Source: Muraenolepis orangiensis
Lineage: Eukaryota > Chordata > Actinopteri > Gadiformes > Muraenolepididae
Assembly: GCA_027704905.1 (NCBI GenBank)
Contig: CM051001.1
Location: 25,239,237-25,303,236 of the forward strand
Length of the DNA: 64,000 nt
Direction of reading: 5' to 3'
Shown: one piece after another, positions 24,390-37,589 of the stretch
Numbering within the stretch: the first letter of the stretch is position 1
How the letters are laid out: each line of letters opens with the position of its first letter
Program-made: the position numbers and the translations under genes
Notes under the pieces: model-generated
Told to the model about the DNA's origin: nothing
Database searches by the model: none
Seen by the model: only the letters and a program-made list of their open reading frames with translations

Positions 24390-25125
24390 AAGGGAATTCA
24401 GGCAGACTAGTATCATGCTATTCATGGAGACATGGCTAACCAAGCTAATCCCGGACACTATTGCAAATCTGCACGGCTTCCATCTGTTACGGGTGGACAG
24501 AACAAAAGAGAGTGGTAAGAGGTAAAGAGGAGGGCTGGCTGTGTTTGTGAATGATAGATGTTATAATCCTGGGCACATCACTGTTAAGGAGGAGGTATGC
24601 AATAGAGACATTGAGTTGCTAGCCACTAGCATGAGGCTGTACTATCTGCTGCAGGAATTCTCCTATCGCGATAGTTGCATATATTCATCCGTCCGGCGAT
24701 GCCGCGTGTGACGTCATCAACTCAACATCTCTGGAGACAACCATGCTTCTCTTTCTACCACTCTGCCCACCTTCACCCAGTATGTAACCTGCTCCACCAG
24801 AGACAAAAAAAACCTGGATTTGCTGTATGCCCAACACCAAGGAGCAGCTCATCACCTCTCCTTCTCCTGGGCAGATCTGAGTATAAGCCTCTTGTCCACA
24901 GACAGCCATTGTCCACACACACTGTGAAGAGATGGTCTGATGAATCTGAGGATGCCCTGAAAGACTGCTTTGACACCACTGCGTGGGATGTGTTTATAGA
25001 CTCTCATGGGGATGACATTAACAGCCTGATGGACTGCATTACAGACTACATTAACTTCTGTGTGGATAATGTAGTTCCCACCAACACCTCAACCTCCTCA
25101 AATCGCAAGCATCTATGATTAAGTG
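24390..25125 (+). pseudogene. Rex1-like LINE endonuclease and linker remnant
   Basis: A plus-strand mosaic of frames. It starts with an endonuclease block (METWLTKLIPDTIANLHGF, then a GGLAVFVNDR block after a TAA stop), passes through a VTCSTRDKKNLDLLYA-like block, and ends in a linker with KRWSDESEDALKDCFDTTAW. That last motif matches the corresponding region of the minus-strand copy at 28.5-30.6 kb (QCWSDQSDSMLQDCF). Stops, frameshifts and internal deletions abound, and the RT domain is missing. Confidence 0.8.
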
Positions 25126-25294
25126 GCTTTGGATACAAGTAAGCGAGATAACTTTGAGTATAAATGAAGTGATCTTGCGCTGACACGGGAAAAGAGGCTA
25201 CATAAAAGGGGGAGAGGAGATGAGTTTAAATGAGTGAGTTTTTAATGTCTTTAGCTCTAACTTATATGTGTATTATCCACATCCTACATCCCTT

Positions 25295-26345
25295 CATCCA
25301 TGGAGTCCTGCATGGGGCTGCTGAATGGGACTCCATAGTCCTCCTGGGAGACAACACACAAGTGGGCAACGATGGGGAAACTTGGAGGGGCGTGATGGGG
25401 ATGAACAGCCTACCTGATCTGAACCGGAGTGGGGTTTTGTTATTGGATTTCTGTGCTAGTCATGGATTGGCCATAACAAACACCATGTTCAAACATAAGG
25501 ATTATTATAATTTTTTTTATTTTAACTACTTATTTTATCCCGAGTGAAATTATTTCTCTGCATTTGACCCATCCTACTGTTAGGAGCAGTGGGCAGCCAT
25601 TAGTACAGCGCCCGGGGAGCAGTGTAGGGGGTGCCTTGCTCAAGGGCACTTAAGGCAGTAACCTGGCGTTTCCGGGTCTTGAACCGGTGACCTTGTGGCT
25701 CCCAAGCCAAGTCCTTATCCACTGAGCTACTGCCCCCCCCAAATGCTCTTAAGGATGCTCATAAGTGTACATGGTACTAGAGAACCTTAGGCCGAAGGTC
25801 AATGATCAATTGTGTTATTGTGTCATCTGAACTGAGGCCGCATGTGTTCAGTGAAGAGAGGGGCAGAGCTGTCAACCGATCACCATCTGGTGGTGAGTTG
25901 GGTAAGATGGTGAGGGAAGCCTCTGGACAGACTTGGTAAGCCCAAATGTGTAGTGCGGGTGAACTGGGAACGTCTGGTGGATGCCCCTGTCCGGGAGACC
26001 TTCAACTCCAAACTCCAAGAGTTTTCATTGTTCAAAGCTTCTATTGCTGAAGCTGCTTATAGCTGTTGAGAGATGTGGCCTCAAGGTCATTGCAAACTCA
26101 AGGGCTGACAACCCTCAGCCTTTGTGGAGGCAAAGCAGCGGGTGTGGGAGGAATTTGGAGAAACCATGGAGAAGGATTTTCAGTCGGCACCAAAGCGTTT
26201 CTGGCAAACAATCTGGCGCCTCAGGTGGGGGAAGCGTGGATCCATCCAAGCTGTGTACAGTAAGGGTAGGACATTGCTGACCTCAACTGAGGAGGTGATC
26301 GTGTGGTGGAAAGAGTACTTTGAGGAACTTCTTAACCCAACTACA
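25295..26345 (+). pseudogene. RTE/Rex3-like LINE endonuclease and linker, split by a SINE
   Basis: The left part reads EWDSIVLLGD, GNDGETWRGV and SGVLLLDFCASHGLAITNTM, an APE-type endonuclease. After the SINE (25503-25749) the frame resumes with LGRRSMI and VIVSSELRPHV. It continues in broken frames through WEEFGETMEKDF and KRFWQTIWRLR to KEYFEELLNPT near 26343. This is the N-terminal half of the same general LINE type whose RT half is at 42774-43892. No RT follows here. Confidence 0.82.
25503..25749 (-). mobile_element. tRNA-derived SINE inserted in a LINE relic
   Basis: Flanked by the direct repeat TAAGGAT (25496-25502 and 25750-25756), consistent with target-primed insertion. On the minus strand the head has an A box (TAGCTCAGTGG, 25729-25719) and a B box (GGTTCAAGACC, 25685-25675). 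Then comes a core (cccttgagcaaggcacccc) like that of the SINE at 23.7-23.9 kb, and an AT-rich tail. It interrupts the endonuclease frame of the host LINE, so it is younger than that LINE. Confidence 0.88.
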
Positions 26346-27803
26346 CAACTACAAATACTGTGCCTGGTACTAAAAGAGTTGTCTTGGCCTTGTATTTTGC
26401 CAAGTACATATCTCACATGTGTCTAATCCATTGATGTGATCATGGTCATCCAATGAACTCTCTTGCAATAGGTTGAGAAGAATTGACACAATTGTATTCT
26501 AAATGTACTTGTGACTGTTTACTTGTGTTGTTTATGTGGCCTAAAAAGTGGTGGTAGGTTATTCAGTCATTATTAGCATGTAATATGTGTGTAAAAGGTT
26601 ATTAAAATATCACACGTTAATGGCTGCCTGACAACGCCCCCTCACATGTGAGGGTGCCTCCAAACAGTACCACTGATACAAAAAGGCAATCATACTTTTT
26701 CTGACACAGTAACTAATGTTAACACAGGAAGGACACGGTAATGCTATATAAATCAAAGATGGAGGGCACAGAGAAAATCTAGGACATGCAAGGGGCAAAA
26801 CAGGGGTGAAGGGATCCACAGACAAAGACTACTCGGCTTATCCAGGGCATGCAACCAGCACAACAAGCAATCAACAATAAGAGGAAAACAAATCAAGCGT
26901 AGGATGTATCAAAACCACAATAAACAACCCAACGTAAACACAAAACACAGCACACAAAGATCCAAAACCTACAGAGATAAATAAGACTGTCGTGCCTCAT
27001 CTAAATAATGATGCTCGCCCAAATGTGGCACAAATAAAAATGCGGGAAAAACTGTGGAAAATGTATGAGTTGCTGCAAAATAATGTTTTGCATAAATATA
27101 AACTGATTGTATGTGATTAGTAATCAACTAAGGTTGAATAAAATAGCCCTTTATCACAGTTACAGTCTCCAAGGCATATCATATATTTATGAGACCCCCC
27201 CCAACCCTAGTCCCTCAAAGAGCAAGCCAAAACTTAATTATCAAGGAATTGACCTTGAGAAGTAACACAGAGTGGGGGATCCCTTCTTCCAGGGCTGGTT
27301 AGTATTTGAAGCGAACATTTTCAAGACAGTTAAAAAATTATTATAAAAGTATATATATATATATGTAAGTATTGCTTGTGGTGATGTCCTGCCCCACATT
27401 TATTCATTCATTGTTCATTCATTTTAAGCAAGTGCATTTGTTAGTGACTTAGTGTGCATGCTAACTGTAAATATGGCTTTGATCAAAAGCTTTGTCAACT
27501 GTTACTGGCAGGCTTGGATGCAAGTGCAGTAGTTCATAATAAACAGGTCATAACGTGGTAATATCCTGGTACCCGTAATGAAAATTAAATTGCTAGGAGG
27601 TAATTAGTGGGTGATATCATGTGCCATGTAATTACCTGTAAACAAGGGACAAGGGACATTTATCAATGACTTTGATTGATGGCTAATCAGGCAGAATTCC
27701 CGGCTTTATTTGATCCATTTATGAGGCTGGGTACCTTGGCTGTTCACTATACTAGGAGCACATGGAAATACAACTAGATCCAACTGCATCCAAACTGCTC
27801 TCA
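26346..27803. other. no gene recognised
   Basis: Unique-looking, AT-rich sequence with a short (TA)n near 27350. The stretch 26640-26990 looks like an unclassified interspersed repeat, but nothing specific can be shown. Confidence 0.5.
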
Positions 27804-28440
27804 TGCCTCGTTTACACCAAGGCATTTTGAGGGCAGGTTCGAGCTGGTGCCTAATCTCGAACCAGTTCTTTGCGTTGCCACCGCAAATGAACCGGTTGTT
27901 GGTCCGGAAAACTGGTTTGAGAGCGGCCCAAAATCGAAGCTGGGCTAGCAGCATGAACCGCTACGTCAGGGGCTGGGGGTGGGGCTTATCGTGACCAACA
28001 GACCAACTAAAAATTTGTGACCGCCATATTTTAAATCACAAAAGATTCGCTATGGACGTGAAGGTGAAGCAGCAGTGGTCCGTGGAGGAAACAAACTGCC
28101 TCCTTGCATTGTGGTCCTCGACAGGATGATACGCTGCTGCAGTTACACTGATCCTGGTAAGTTTTAATTCATAAATCTTTCCCCGTGTTGCTAACAGCTT
28201 TGCATTTATAAGCTGTTTAGCGAGCTACTCATTTCTCATATCAATGTTATGTTTGTATCATCAGAAATTAGTAGCTATGATTGCTAGGCTTCTGTTGGCC
28301 GCTAGCATAGCCTTGGTAACAATAGCTAACATCAGGATGCTACTTTCTAAAAACAGTGAAGTGTTCCGGCTTCCTGCTTCTGGAGTCGTCTGCTCCAGAA
28401 GCCGTCCCTTCTCCATCGTACTCCATTAATGCAGCTTTTA
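27804..28440 (+). mobile_element. Harbinger-like DNA transposon fragment with SANT-like exon
   Basis: Starts with TGCCTCGTTTACACCAA, the same type of terminus as the complete element at 46496-47799. From about 28130 to 28350 it aligns well with the reverse complement of 47390-47170 of that element. An exon-like frame at about 28052-28130 begins MDVKVKQQWSVEETNCLLAL, a SANT/Myb-like N-terminus, and stops soon after; a GT-like donor (ctggtaagt) follows. The right terminus is missing and the second coding exon is deleted. Confidence 0.75.
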
Positions 28441-28494
28441 AGTATAAGCAATAAAGTATAAGCAATGAGTGAAAATCTTACGTGCAATACCCGA

Positions 28495-30625
28495 CGACAG
28501 ACAGCAGTTATACAGCAGTTATATAGTTGGCCGTCTGCCCAACCTTTGAAGCGCTCTGCGCTCGAGTGTGGTGCAGTTCCCGTACTAGGCGGTGATACAG
28601 CCTTTAAGAATACTCTCGATTGTGCCAGTGTAGAATCTTCTCAGGATGCAGGGAACCATGCTGAATTTCCTCAGATGCCTAAGGAAATTTAGGCATTGTT
28701 GGGCCCTTTTCACCACGTGTGTGGTGTGCGTGGACCATGTGAGGTCCTCGGAGATGTGCATGCCAAGGAACTTGAAGCTGCTGACCCTGTCTACTGCAAC
28801 ACCATCAATGGAGATAGGGGCGTGCTCTCCTCTCTGCTTCCTGTAGTCCACGATCAGCTCCTTTGTCTTCTTGATGTTGAGGGCGAAGCTGTTCTCCTGG
28901 CACCACTGCTCCAGTGATCCAACCTCCTGCCTGTAGGCTGTCTCGTCGTCGCCGGCGATCAGGCCCATCACTGTCGTGTCGTCAGCAAACTTGATGATGA
29001 CGTTGGAGCTGTGCATAGCCATGCAGTCGTGGGTGTAGAGGGAGTAGAGGAGAGGGCTCAGCACGCATCCCTGGGGGGGCTCCCGTGTTGAGGGTCAGTG
29101 GCTCTGAGGTGGTGCTGCCCATCCTCACCACCTGGCGGCGGTCCGACAGGACCGACAGGAGATCCAATATCCAGCTGCACGTGGATGGGAGCACGCCTAG
29201 ATCTCTAAGCTTGGTGTCGAGCTTGGCAGGAACTATCGTGTTGAATGCTGAGCTGTAGTCCACAAACAGCATTCACACATAACAGTTCTTTCCCTCCAGG
29301 GGGGAAAGGGCAGTGTGGAGGAACATGGCAATTGCGTCGTCCATGGATCTGTTTTGACGATATGCAAATTGCCATGGGTCCAGCGTGGCAGGTAACACGG
29401 AGCAAATAAAGTCCTTGACCAACCTCTCGAAGCATTTGCTGACAATCAAGGTGAGGGCTACAGGTCTATAGTCATTCAGGCATGTTACCTTGGGTTGTTT
29501 AGGGACAGGCACGATGGTGGACATCTTGAAGACTGCGGGAACAACAGCCTAGGACAGGGAGAGGTTGAAGATGTCTGCAAAGACTCCTGCCAACTGGTCT
29601 GCGCATGCTCTGAGGACGCGGCCCGGGATGTCGTCGGGGCCTGCTGCCTTACGGATGTTCAACCACTTGAAGGTGCATTGCACATTCGTCTCCGAGATGT
29701 TCAGCAGGCTGGTATCCTCAGGCAGCGCTGGCTTCGGCGGGCTGTCGTTCACGTCGAACCAAGCAAAAAAAGTATTTAGCTCTCCTGGAAGGGAGTTAGA
29801 GGAGTTCTCTACACAACTGGTTCCCCCTCTGAAGTTCATTATTGTCTGTAGCCCCTGCCACATACCCCTCGCGTCGTGGCTCTTGAATTTCTCCTCCACT
29901 CTGTCCTTGTACTCCCGCTTGGCAGTGACGATGGTCTTACGGAGGTCGTAACGGGCTCTCGTATATTCCTCCATATTCCCGGAGCCAAAGGCGGCGTTAC
30001 GCACATGTAGGGCAGCGCGAACATCGCCGTTAATCCACGGTTTCTGGTTGGGATATATCCGAACCGACTTGGTCGGAACAACGTCATCTATGCACTTCTT
30101 GATGAACCCGTTGACCGAGGACGCGTACTCGTTGATGTTATTGTTTGAGGCAACGCGGAACATATCCCAGTCAGCGCGAACAAAACAATCCTGCAGCATA
30201 GAGTCAGATTGGTCCGACCAGCATTGGACCTCCCTCACAGCGATCGGTTGCTGCTTCAGTCTCTGCCTATAGGCGGGGAGTAGCTGGATATAGCTGTGAT
30301 CTGATTTGCCGAACGGTTGGCGGAGAAGGGCCTTGAAGCCATCACGGAAGGGAGTATAGCAGTGGTCGAGGATCCACTCACCCCGTTTGTTGCTCGTTAT
30401 GTGTTGATAGAACTTCGGGAGAACCTTCTTCAGGTTCGCCTTGTTGAAATCCCCCGCAACGATGAGAGCAGCCTCAGGGTGTGCCGACTCCTGATAGCCC
30501 CATACAGTTCCTCAACGCTGTGTCCGTGTTGACTTGTGGGGGAATGTACAGCGGTTAACGCTGTAAACTCCTGAGGTAGCCAGAATGGATGGCACATAAG
30601 CATCAGGAACTCCAGGTCCGGGGAA
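28495..30625 (-). mobile_element. Rex1-like LINE, 5'- and 3'-truncated
   Basis: A 2.1-kb LINE body on the minus strand running from the endonuclease C-terminal half (about 30625-30240) through the linker, reverse transcriptase and part of the C-terminal domain (to about 28500). It is closely related to the plus-strand piece at 60190-61377: their RT regions share long identical stretches such as STIVPVPKQPKVTCLNDYRP. The 3' UTR and tail are absent, so the 3' side was lost after insertion. Confidence 0.88.
28585..30238 (-). pseudogene. Rex1-like reverse transcriptase pseudogene
   Basis: The three upstream blocks (30238-29549, 29524-29273, 29272-28982) are in one frame, interrupted by a TAG near 29546 and a TGA at 29275-29273. 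The last block (29064-28585) is in another frame because of a 7-G run at 29073-29079, where the sister copy at 61 kb has 6. RT motifs: NDYRPVALTLIVSKCFERLV, WQFAYRQNRSMDDAI, FVDYSSAFNTIVPAKL, then IIKFADDTTVMGLIAG with the two catalytic aspartates, and KKTKELIVDYRKQRG. Inactive as it stands. Confidence 0.87.
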
Positions 30626-31643
30626 CAGAAAGACAGAAAGAGAGGGATGTACATGACTTTGGACCAAGATCTGTCAAAGCAAATATGAAACATAATTGTT
30701 TCAACCAATCACACAATATTCGAATTTGGCAAACACAAACTATGGTAAGCCGTAGAAAACAAATCATCTTTAAAGGTTTTAAATCATCACAGTGTAGACT
30801 GGCCACTGTATAAGTTATGCTATAACAACACAACTGCTGCAGCCAAGATAACATATACCATAACAATCACATAGAAAATTTAACAAGGACGTAGTTCATT
30901 GCATTTGCAGTTCGCCATCAATATATAGCCATATGTTTCTGTCTACTAAAAACCGAGGACCTCGCTGTGCTCTGGCCTTGCCATTAACTGGCGAGACATT
31001 ATCAAACATCTCTTTTGAATGGTAACTTGTGCAAAGGAAAACCAACCGTGTGGATGAAAAATCGATCCGTTTAGCCCTCTAATCAGTTCAAACTGCTACT
31101 CAGCTGACAGGATTAATCCATATTGGAAGGGCTCTCTGCTGGCCATATGACAAAAGCCGATTGCTTCTAATATTATCGCTATTTCCCAGCAGCTTCTTGG
31201 CCCCAGATGTGTTAAATCTCCCTTAGTGGAGCCTGGTGGCAATATATCTCTACGGCACATTTAAAACTCAAGCCACTCCTAGAATTCCTTCTACATTATT
31301 AAATATAAATGTATATATATATATACTGTATATACATACACATACACATGTTGGTCAGATATTCACCCATAAAGATACTTAACACCTTATATTCACACTT
31401 ATACACTATATTTACACACGCCACATATAAACGTACACATATGTATACAAACAGGCCTACGCGCAACCTTAGCTGCTGCCAGCTTTTCCTGGATGAAATA
31501 TTGAAGCAGGCTGGCCACCTGCAGCAGAGAGCACACTGTAGTAACAACAAAACTCAACCCTGTTTCTTCGCAACCACGTCCCTCTGTTTGTTCATGAAGA
31601 CAATTGTGATTGTTTTACGTTATGTCCAGAATATGTTTGACAT
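30626..31643. other. no gene recognised
   Basis: AT-rich unique sequence with a short TA patch at about 31313-31335. No coding evidence. Confidence 0.55.
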
Positions 31644-31851
31644 ATGTGTACCAGGGTTTCCGTTAGCTGGTATTTACCGTTTTTTAGCGGGTAAAAATTA
31701 TAAAAAAACGGTAATTTAAAAACCTGCCGGTCAAAATGTCCGGTAATAATGTTGGGTTTTGGTCAGGAAGTGACCAATCAGCTGCCGCTCCTCTCATGAC
31801 GTCACGCGCGCCCGACGAGATGCAGGTGCAGTGATGGCCGCTCTACTGCTA

Positions 31852-31928
31852 TGGGGCTTTAATGTTAGCGCTCCATGGCTATGGGGCTTTAATGTTAGCG
31901 CTCCACGGCTATGGGGCTTTAATGTTTA
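31852..31928 (+). repeat. 33-bp tandem repeat inside the hAT element
   Basis: The word ctatggggctttaatgttag occurs three times at a 33-bp spacing, separated by 'cgctccaCggct'-type linkers. In one frame it reads as a repeated MLALHGYGAL. Confidence 0.88.
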
Positions 31929-31949
31929 CGACAGCTTGCCAAGTGCTCA

Positions 31950-32177
31950 TTTCTGAGTTCAACGAGCTGTACCCTGGGCCACTCGGGCTAAAGGGCCTGT
32001 GTTGTGCGTGTGTCAAGCGACCAGCAGAGAGGGGCTTCTCCCTCAGAATGGTTTGAAAACATCACTGCGGAGTCGTCTGGTGGAGGAGAGAGTGATGATC
32101 TTATGCGGATTGCAAGCTGCAAAGACACATTAGACACCTTTGATTTCAGCTCGGCTCAGAGGTCTTTGCCGCAATGA
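31950..32177 (+). pseudogene. hAT transposase C-terminal (dimerisation) remnant
   Basis: Short plus-strand blocks in shifting frames resemble the end of hAT transposases: VKRPAERGFSL, then NGLKTSLRSRLVEERV after a one-base shift, then DDLMRIASCKDTL. The DDE catalytic portion is absent. Family recognition is from the AERGFSL-type motif. Confidence 0.65.
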
Positions 32178-32351
32178 AATTAAGGAGAAAGCAAAAGGTA
32201 GCCTGGTAGCCTACAGGGTAAATGTGATGCCATGTAGCCTATGTTAAAACGGACTACAGATACAGTTACAGGTGTTTTGAAATAGCCTTGATTTTTGCGG
32301 CTAACGAGGTTTTGCTCAATTGATCTTGTTAGTTTTGTTGTTCATTAAATA

Positions 32352-32965
<614 letters not shown>

Positions 32966-33280
32966 AAATAGTCAAATTGATTTGAGGTCTTTGTCATTCT
33001 TTCATCAATCTAGGTGTACATTATAGTTGCGTTTGTAATATAGACTGTTTTAGAAACATGACCGGTAAGTTTAGAATTTGTCCGGTAAAATAAAATCTGT
33101 CCGGACACTTGACCGGCAAGGAAAAATCCTAGCGGAAACCCTGATGTGTACATACACGTGTGTATGCACATGTATGTACATCATCAAAGTACAGACGGTT
33201 CCATTCAACAAGCAGGACAATTTGTGTGGCCAGTAGAATGTATTTCTGAAACACACAATATGCATTCTTTATAAAGAGCA

Positions 33281-34905
<1,625 letters not shown>

Positions 34906-35829
34906 TTAACTGAGAGGCTCTGCACTTTGATTGGATGAGCATCTGAACCCATTGGCTACTTTCCATTGTTGCAGATTGTAACCAGCTCAAACATATGGGC
35001 TTCATTCCCACATTACAAAATTAATATTTCACAATCTACTCTTCGTTGAATTGTCAATCTTTCTCTCAAAACGCTCTTCCACAGCAGATACACATTAAGG
35101 TGCGCACAGAGAGCTTTCAGGGACATGGGCGGGCTAGGGGTCGGAAACAGACCGAGACAGAGGACATTCGTATTGGATTTTCTTTCTCGTTGCCGTTCCC
35201 TTTCTGTTTCCTTTTTCGGGTTGATCCGATTGTTTATGTTCTAAGAAATATGAGGTTCATATCTAAATTATCCGCCAATTAAATAATCCTGATTGCTAAT
35301 TAAAGTTTGGAAAACAACCACATTTCGAAAAGTCAACAGAGCTCAAACACCAACGACAGGCTTTTGCAATCTAGGCATAGTAATATGCCCCCCTGCAGTG
35401 TGGGCTTTTTCTCTACCTTTCCCGTGTTTACCAATTGCTGCTGTCTTCTTCTTCCACTTTCGGCTTTTTTTTCTCCTTTCCCTTTTTCTCTGTTTTCTGT
35501 CTCTTGCTCTTCTCATTAGGACTGTCCTTTCTCCCATCACAATAAGCCAAGCAAACACTTATTTATATTCATGAGTTTGCCTTGCTTGCCTTTGTGGGGT
35601 CTGCCAATGACAATGTCAACACAGAGATTCATCTCCCGTGAGACGTATCTGAACACCACACCGTTTGATACCAGGTGAACAGTGATACACACTTTTTAGC
35701 AGCATTTGTATCATCCCCCATCTGCTACGGTAGCCACTAGCCGTTCAAACTCTGAGTCCATGCAACTTTGGTTACACGCAGGATACAGAGTTTTCAATTT
35801 TTGTTATATTGTCAATATTCTTACGTGAT
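34906..35829. other. no gene recognised
   Basis: AT-rich and pyrimidine-rich unique sequence; no reading frame with family features. Confidence 0.55.
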
Positions 35830-36455
35830 ACCATCACAAGCCAAGTGAGCTGGGGTTAGAGAACGTGAGCTTGGGTCAGATATCGTGAGCTGGGGTTAGA
35901 TAACATGATCTCAGATTAGATAACGTGAGCTGTGGTTAGAGAACGTGAGCTGGGGTTAGAGAACGTGAGCTGGGGTTAGAGAACGTGAGCTGGGGTCAGA
36001 TACCATAAGCTGGGTTTAGATAAAGTGAGCTGGGGTCAGATAACGTGAGCTGGGGTCAGATAACGTGAGCTGGGGTCAGATAACGTGAGCTGGGGTTAGA
36101 GAACGTGAGCTGGATTTAGATAACGTGAGCTGGATTTAGATAACGTGAGCTGGGATTAGAGAACATGAGCTGGGGTCAGATACCACAAACTGGGGTTAGA
36201 TAACGTGAGCTGGGGTCAGATAACGTGAGCTGGGATTAGATAACGTGAGCTGGGATTAGAGAACGTGACCTGGGGTCAGATACCATGAGCTGGGGTTAGT
36301 TAACGTGAGCTGGGGTCAGATAACGTGAGCTGGGATTAGATAACGTCAGCTGGGATTAGAGAACGTTAGCTGGGGTTAGAGAATGTGAGCTGGGGTTAGA
36401 TATCGTGAGCTGGAGTTAAATAACTTGAGCTGGGGTTGGATAACGAGAGCTGGCA
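35830..36455 (+). repeat. 20-bp minisatellite, about 31 units
   Basis: Consensus about gataacgtgagctggggtta, with recurrent variants (gagaacg, cagataacg, ggattaga). Higher-order patterning is visible: variant units recur in blocks rather than at random. No coding meaning. Confidence 0.96.
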
Positions 36456-36789
36456 AGGCAGCTTGATCTGGGACAGGCAGGGTTGGGAAACAGGCGAGAC
36501 AGGCAGGCAGGCAGGCTCGGCAACGGGAAATCGGACCGGGAATAAACGCTGGCGAGTCTTGCATAAGTCAATTAAACAATCTGGCAACGAGGGGGAGACT
36601 TAAGTACTTGCGCCGCAGCTGCGGGCAACAACTAACGAGGGAGGCGTGGCTATCTGGTAGAATACAGTGGAAGCGGGGTGAAAGGAATGCGGAACGTGAT
36701 GAGGGGGGCGTGGCTATCTGGTAGAGTGCGGTGGACACGGGGTGAATGGAATGCAGGACATGAGAGGGATACATTGGATCAGCCATCTA
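36456..36789. repeat. unclassified repeat with a 64-bp tandem duplication
   Basis: GC-richer than its surroundings. Two tandem units of about 64 bp (about 36645-36770) both begin ggcgtggctatctggtaga. It may be part of an LTR-like repeat, but neither terminus can be defined. Confidence 0.5.
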
Positions 36790-36989
36790 ATGCAGTCTAT
36801 AAATAACCATAATTCAAATAATCTGGCTTCATAGAATGAAAATGAAAATATTCTTGAATGGATATCTGGGGGAAAAAAGAGATGGACAGAATTCTAGTCA
36901 TCATTCTCACACATCATGTACATGTGAGGAATTAGGCCAAGAATGACTAGCCCCTTACACACCAGGTATATATCATTGTGTTGTTTTTT

Positions 36990-37200
36990 TCAAGGGTACA
37001 TTATCAAGGGGAGGATGTTAAGCAGGGGAAAGCCATATTGAAGAGGTGGGTCTTGAGAGCCTGTTTGAAGGATGGTAGGGTGGTTGCTTGATGGATGTGT
37101 ATAGGGAGGGCGCTCCAGAGGACAACTGAAAAAGCCCCGTTGCCCCAGGTCCGGAGCTGTTAGCCGTGGGTGTTGGGAGGTAGTGAAAGCAGTGGGTAGT
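36990..37200 (-). mobile_element. L2-like LINE 3' fragment
   Basis: About 200 bp closely match 20755-20880 of the L2-like LINE, including gaagaggtgggtcttgagag and the 'gttgccccaggtcc' block. A short relic of the C-terminal/3' UTR region. Confidence 0.8.
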
Positions 37201-37589
37201 TGGAGTTGTGTCGCAGAACAGACTTAATGACGGGGCCACCAGCCATTACAATGGCTACTTAAGGGCTCCTCCCAAAGACAAGGACACAGGGTGATGTGGA
37301 CAGAGCAGATATGGTACATGCTAGAACTCTTCCTCAAGTGTGTGTTGGAGGGCTGTTTTAATCTGTGGGCCTTGATTAACAATGACCCATAGGTGTGCGG
37401 CCTCACAAGCCAATCATTCAAACTCAGGCTAGGTGGACTGCTTAAACCAGCCAACAATATGCATGCAAAATAAGGGTTAATGATTAATCACATGGACCAG
37501 ATGAAATGGTGAAGAACTGATGCTTTAGACTTATTGGCATGGGTATTGGCTTGGGATGACCCGACACACCTCAGCCCCCCCCCCCCCCT
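37201..37589. other. no gene recognised; poly-C run
   Basis: No coding evidence. A C run of about 15 lies near 37575-37590 beside the L2 tail. Confidence 0.5.

Noticed and set aside
25675..25730. tRNA gene
   Set aside because: A and B boxes belong to a SINE with a degraded tRNA-like head, core and tail; no foldable acceptor stem was evident.
35830..36455. CRISPR-like array
   Set aside because: Units are contiguous with no unique spacers, and the context is vertebrate; it is a minisatellite.
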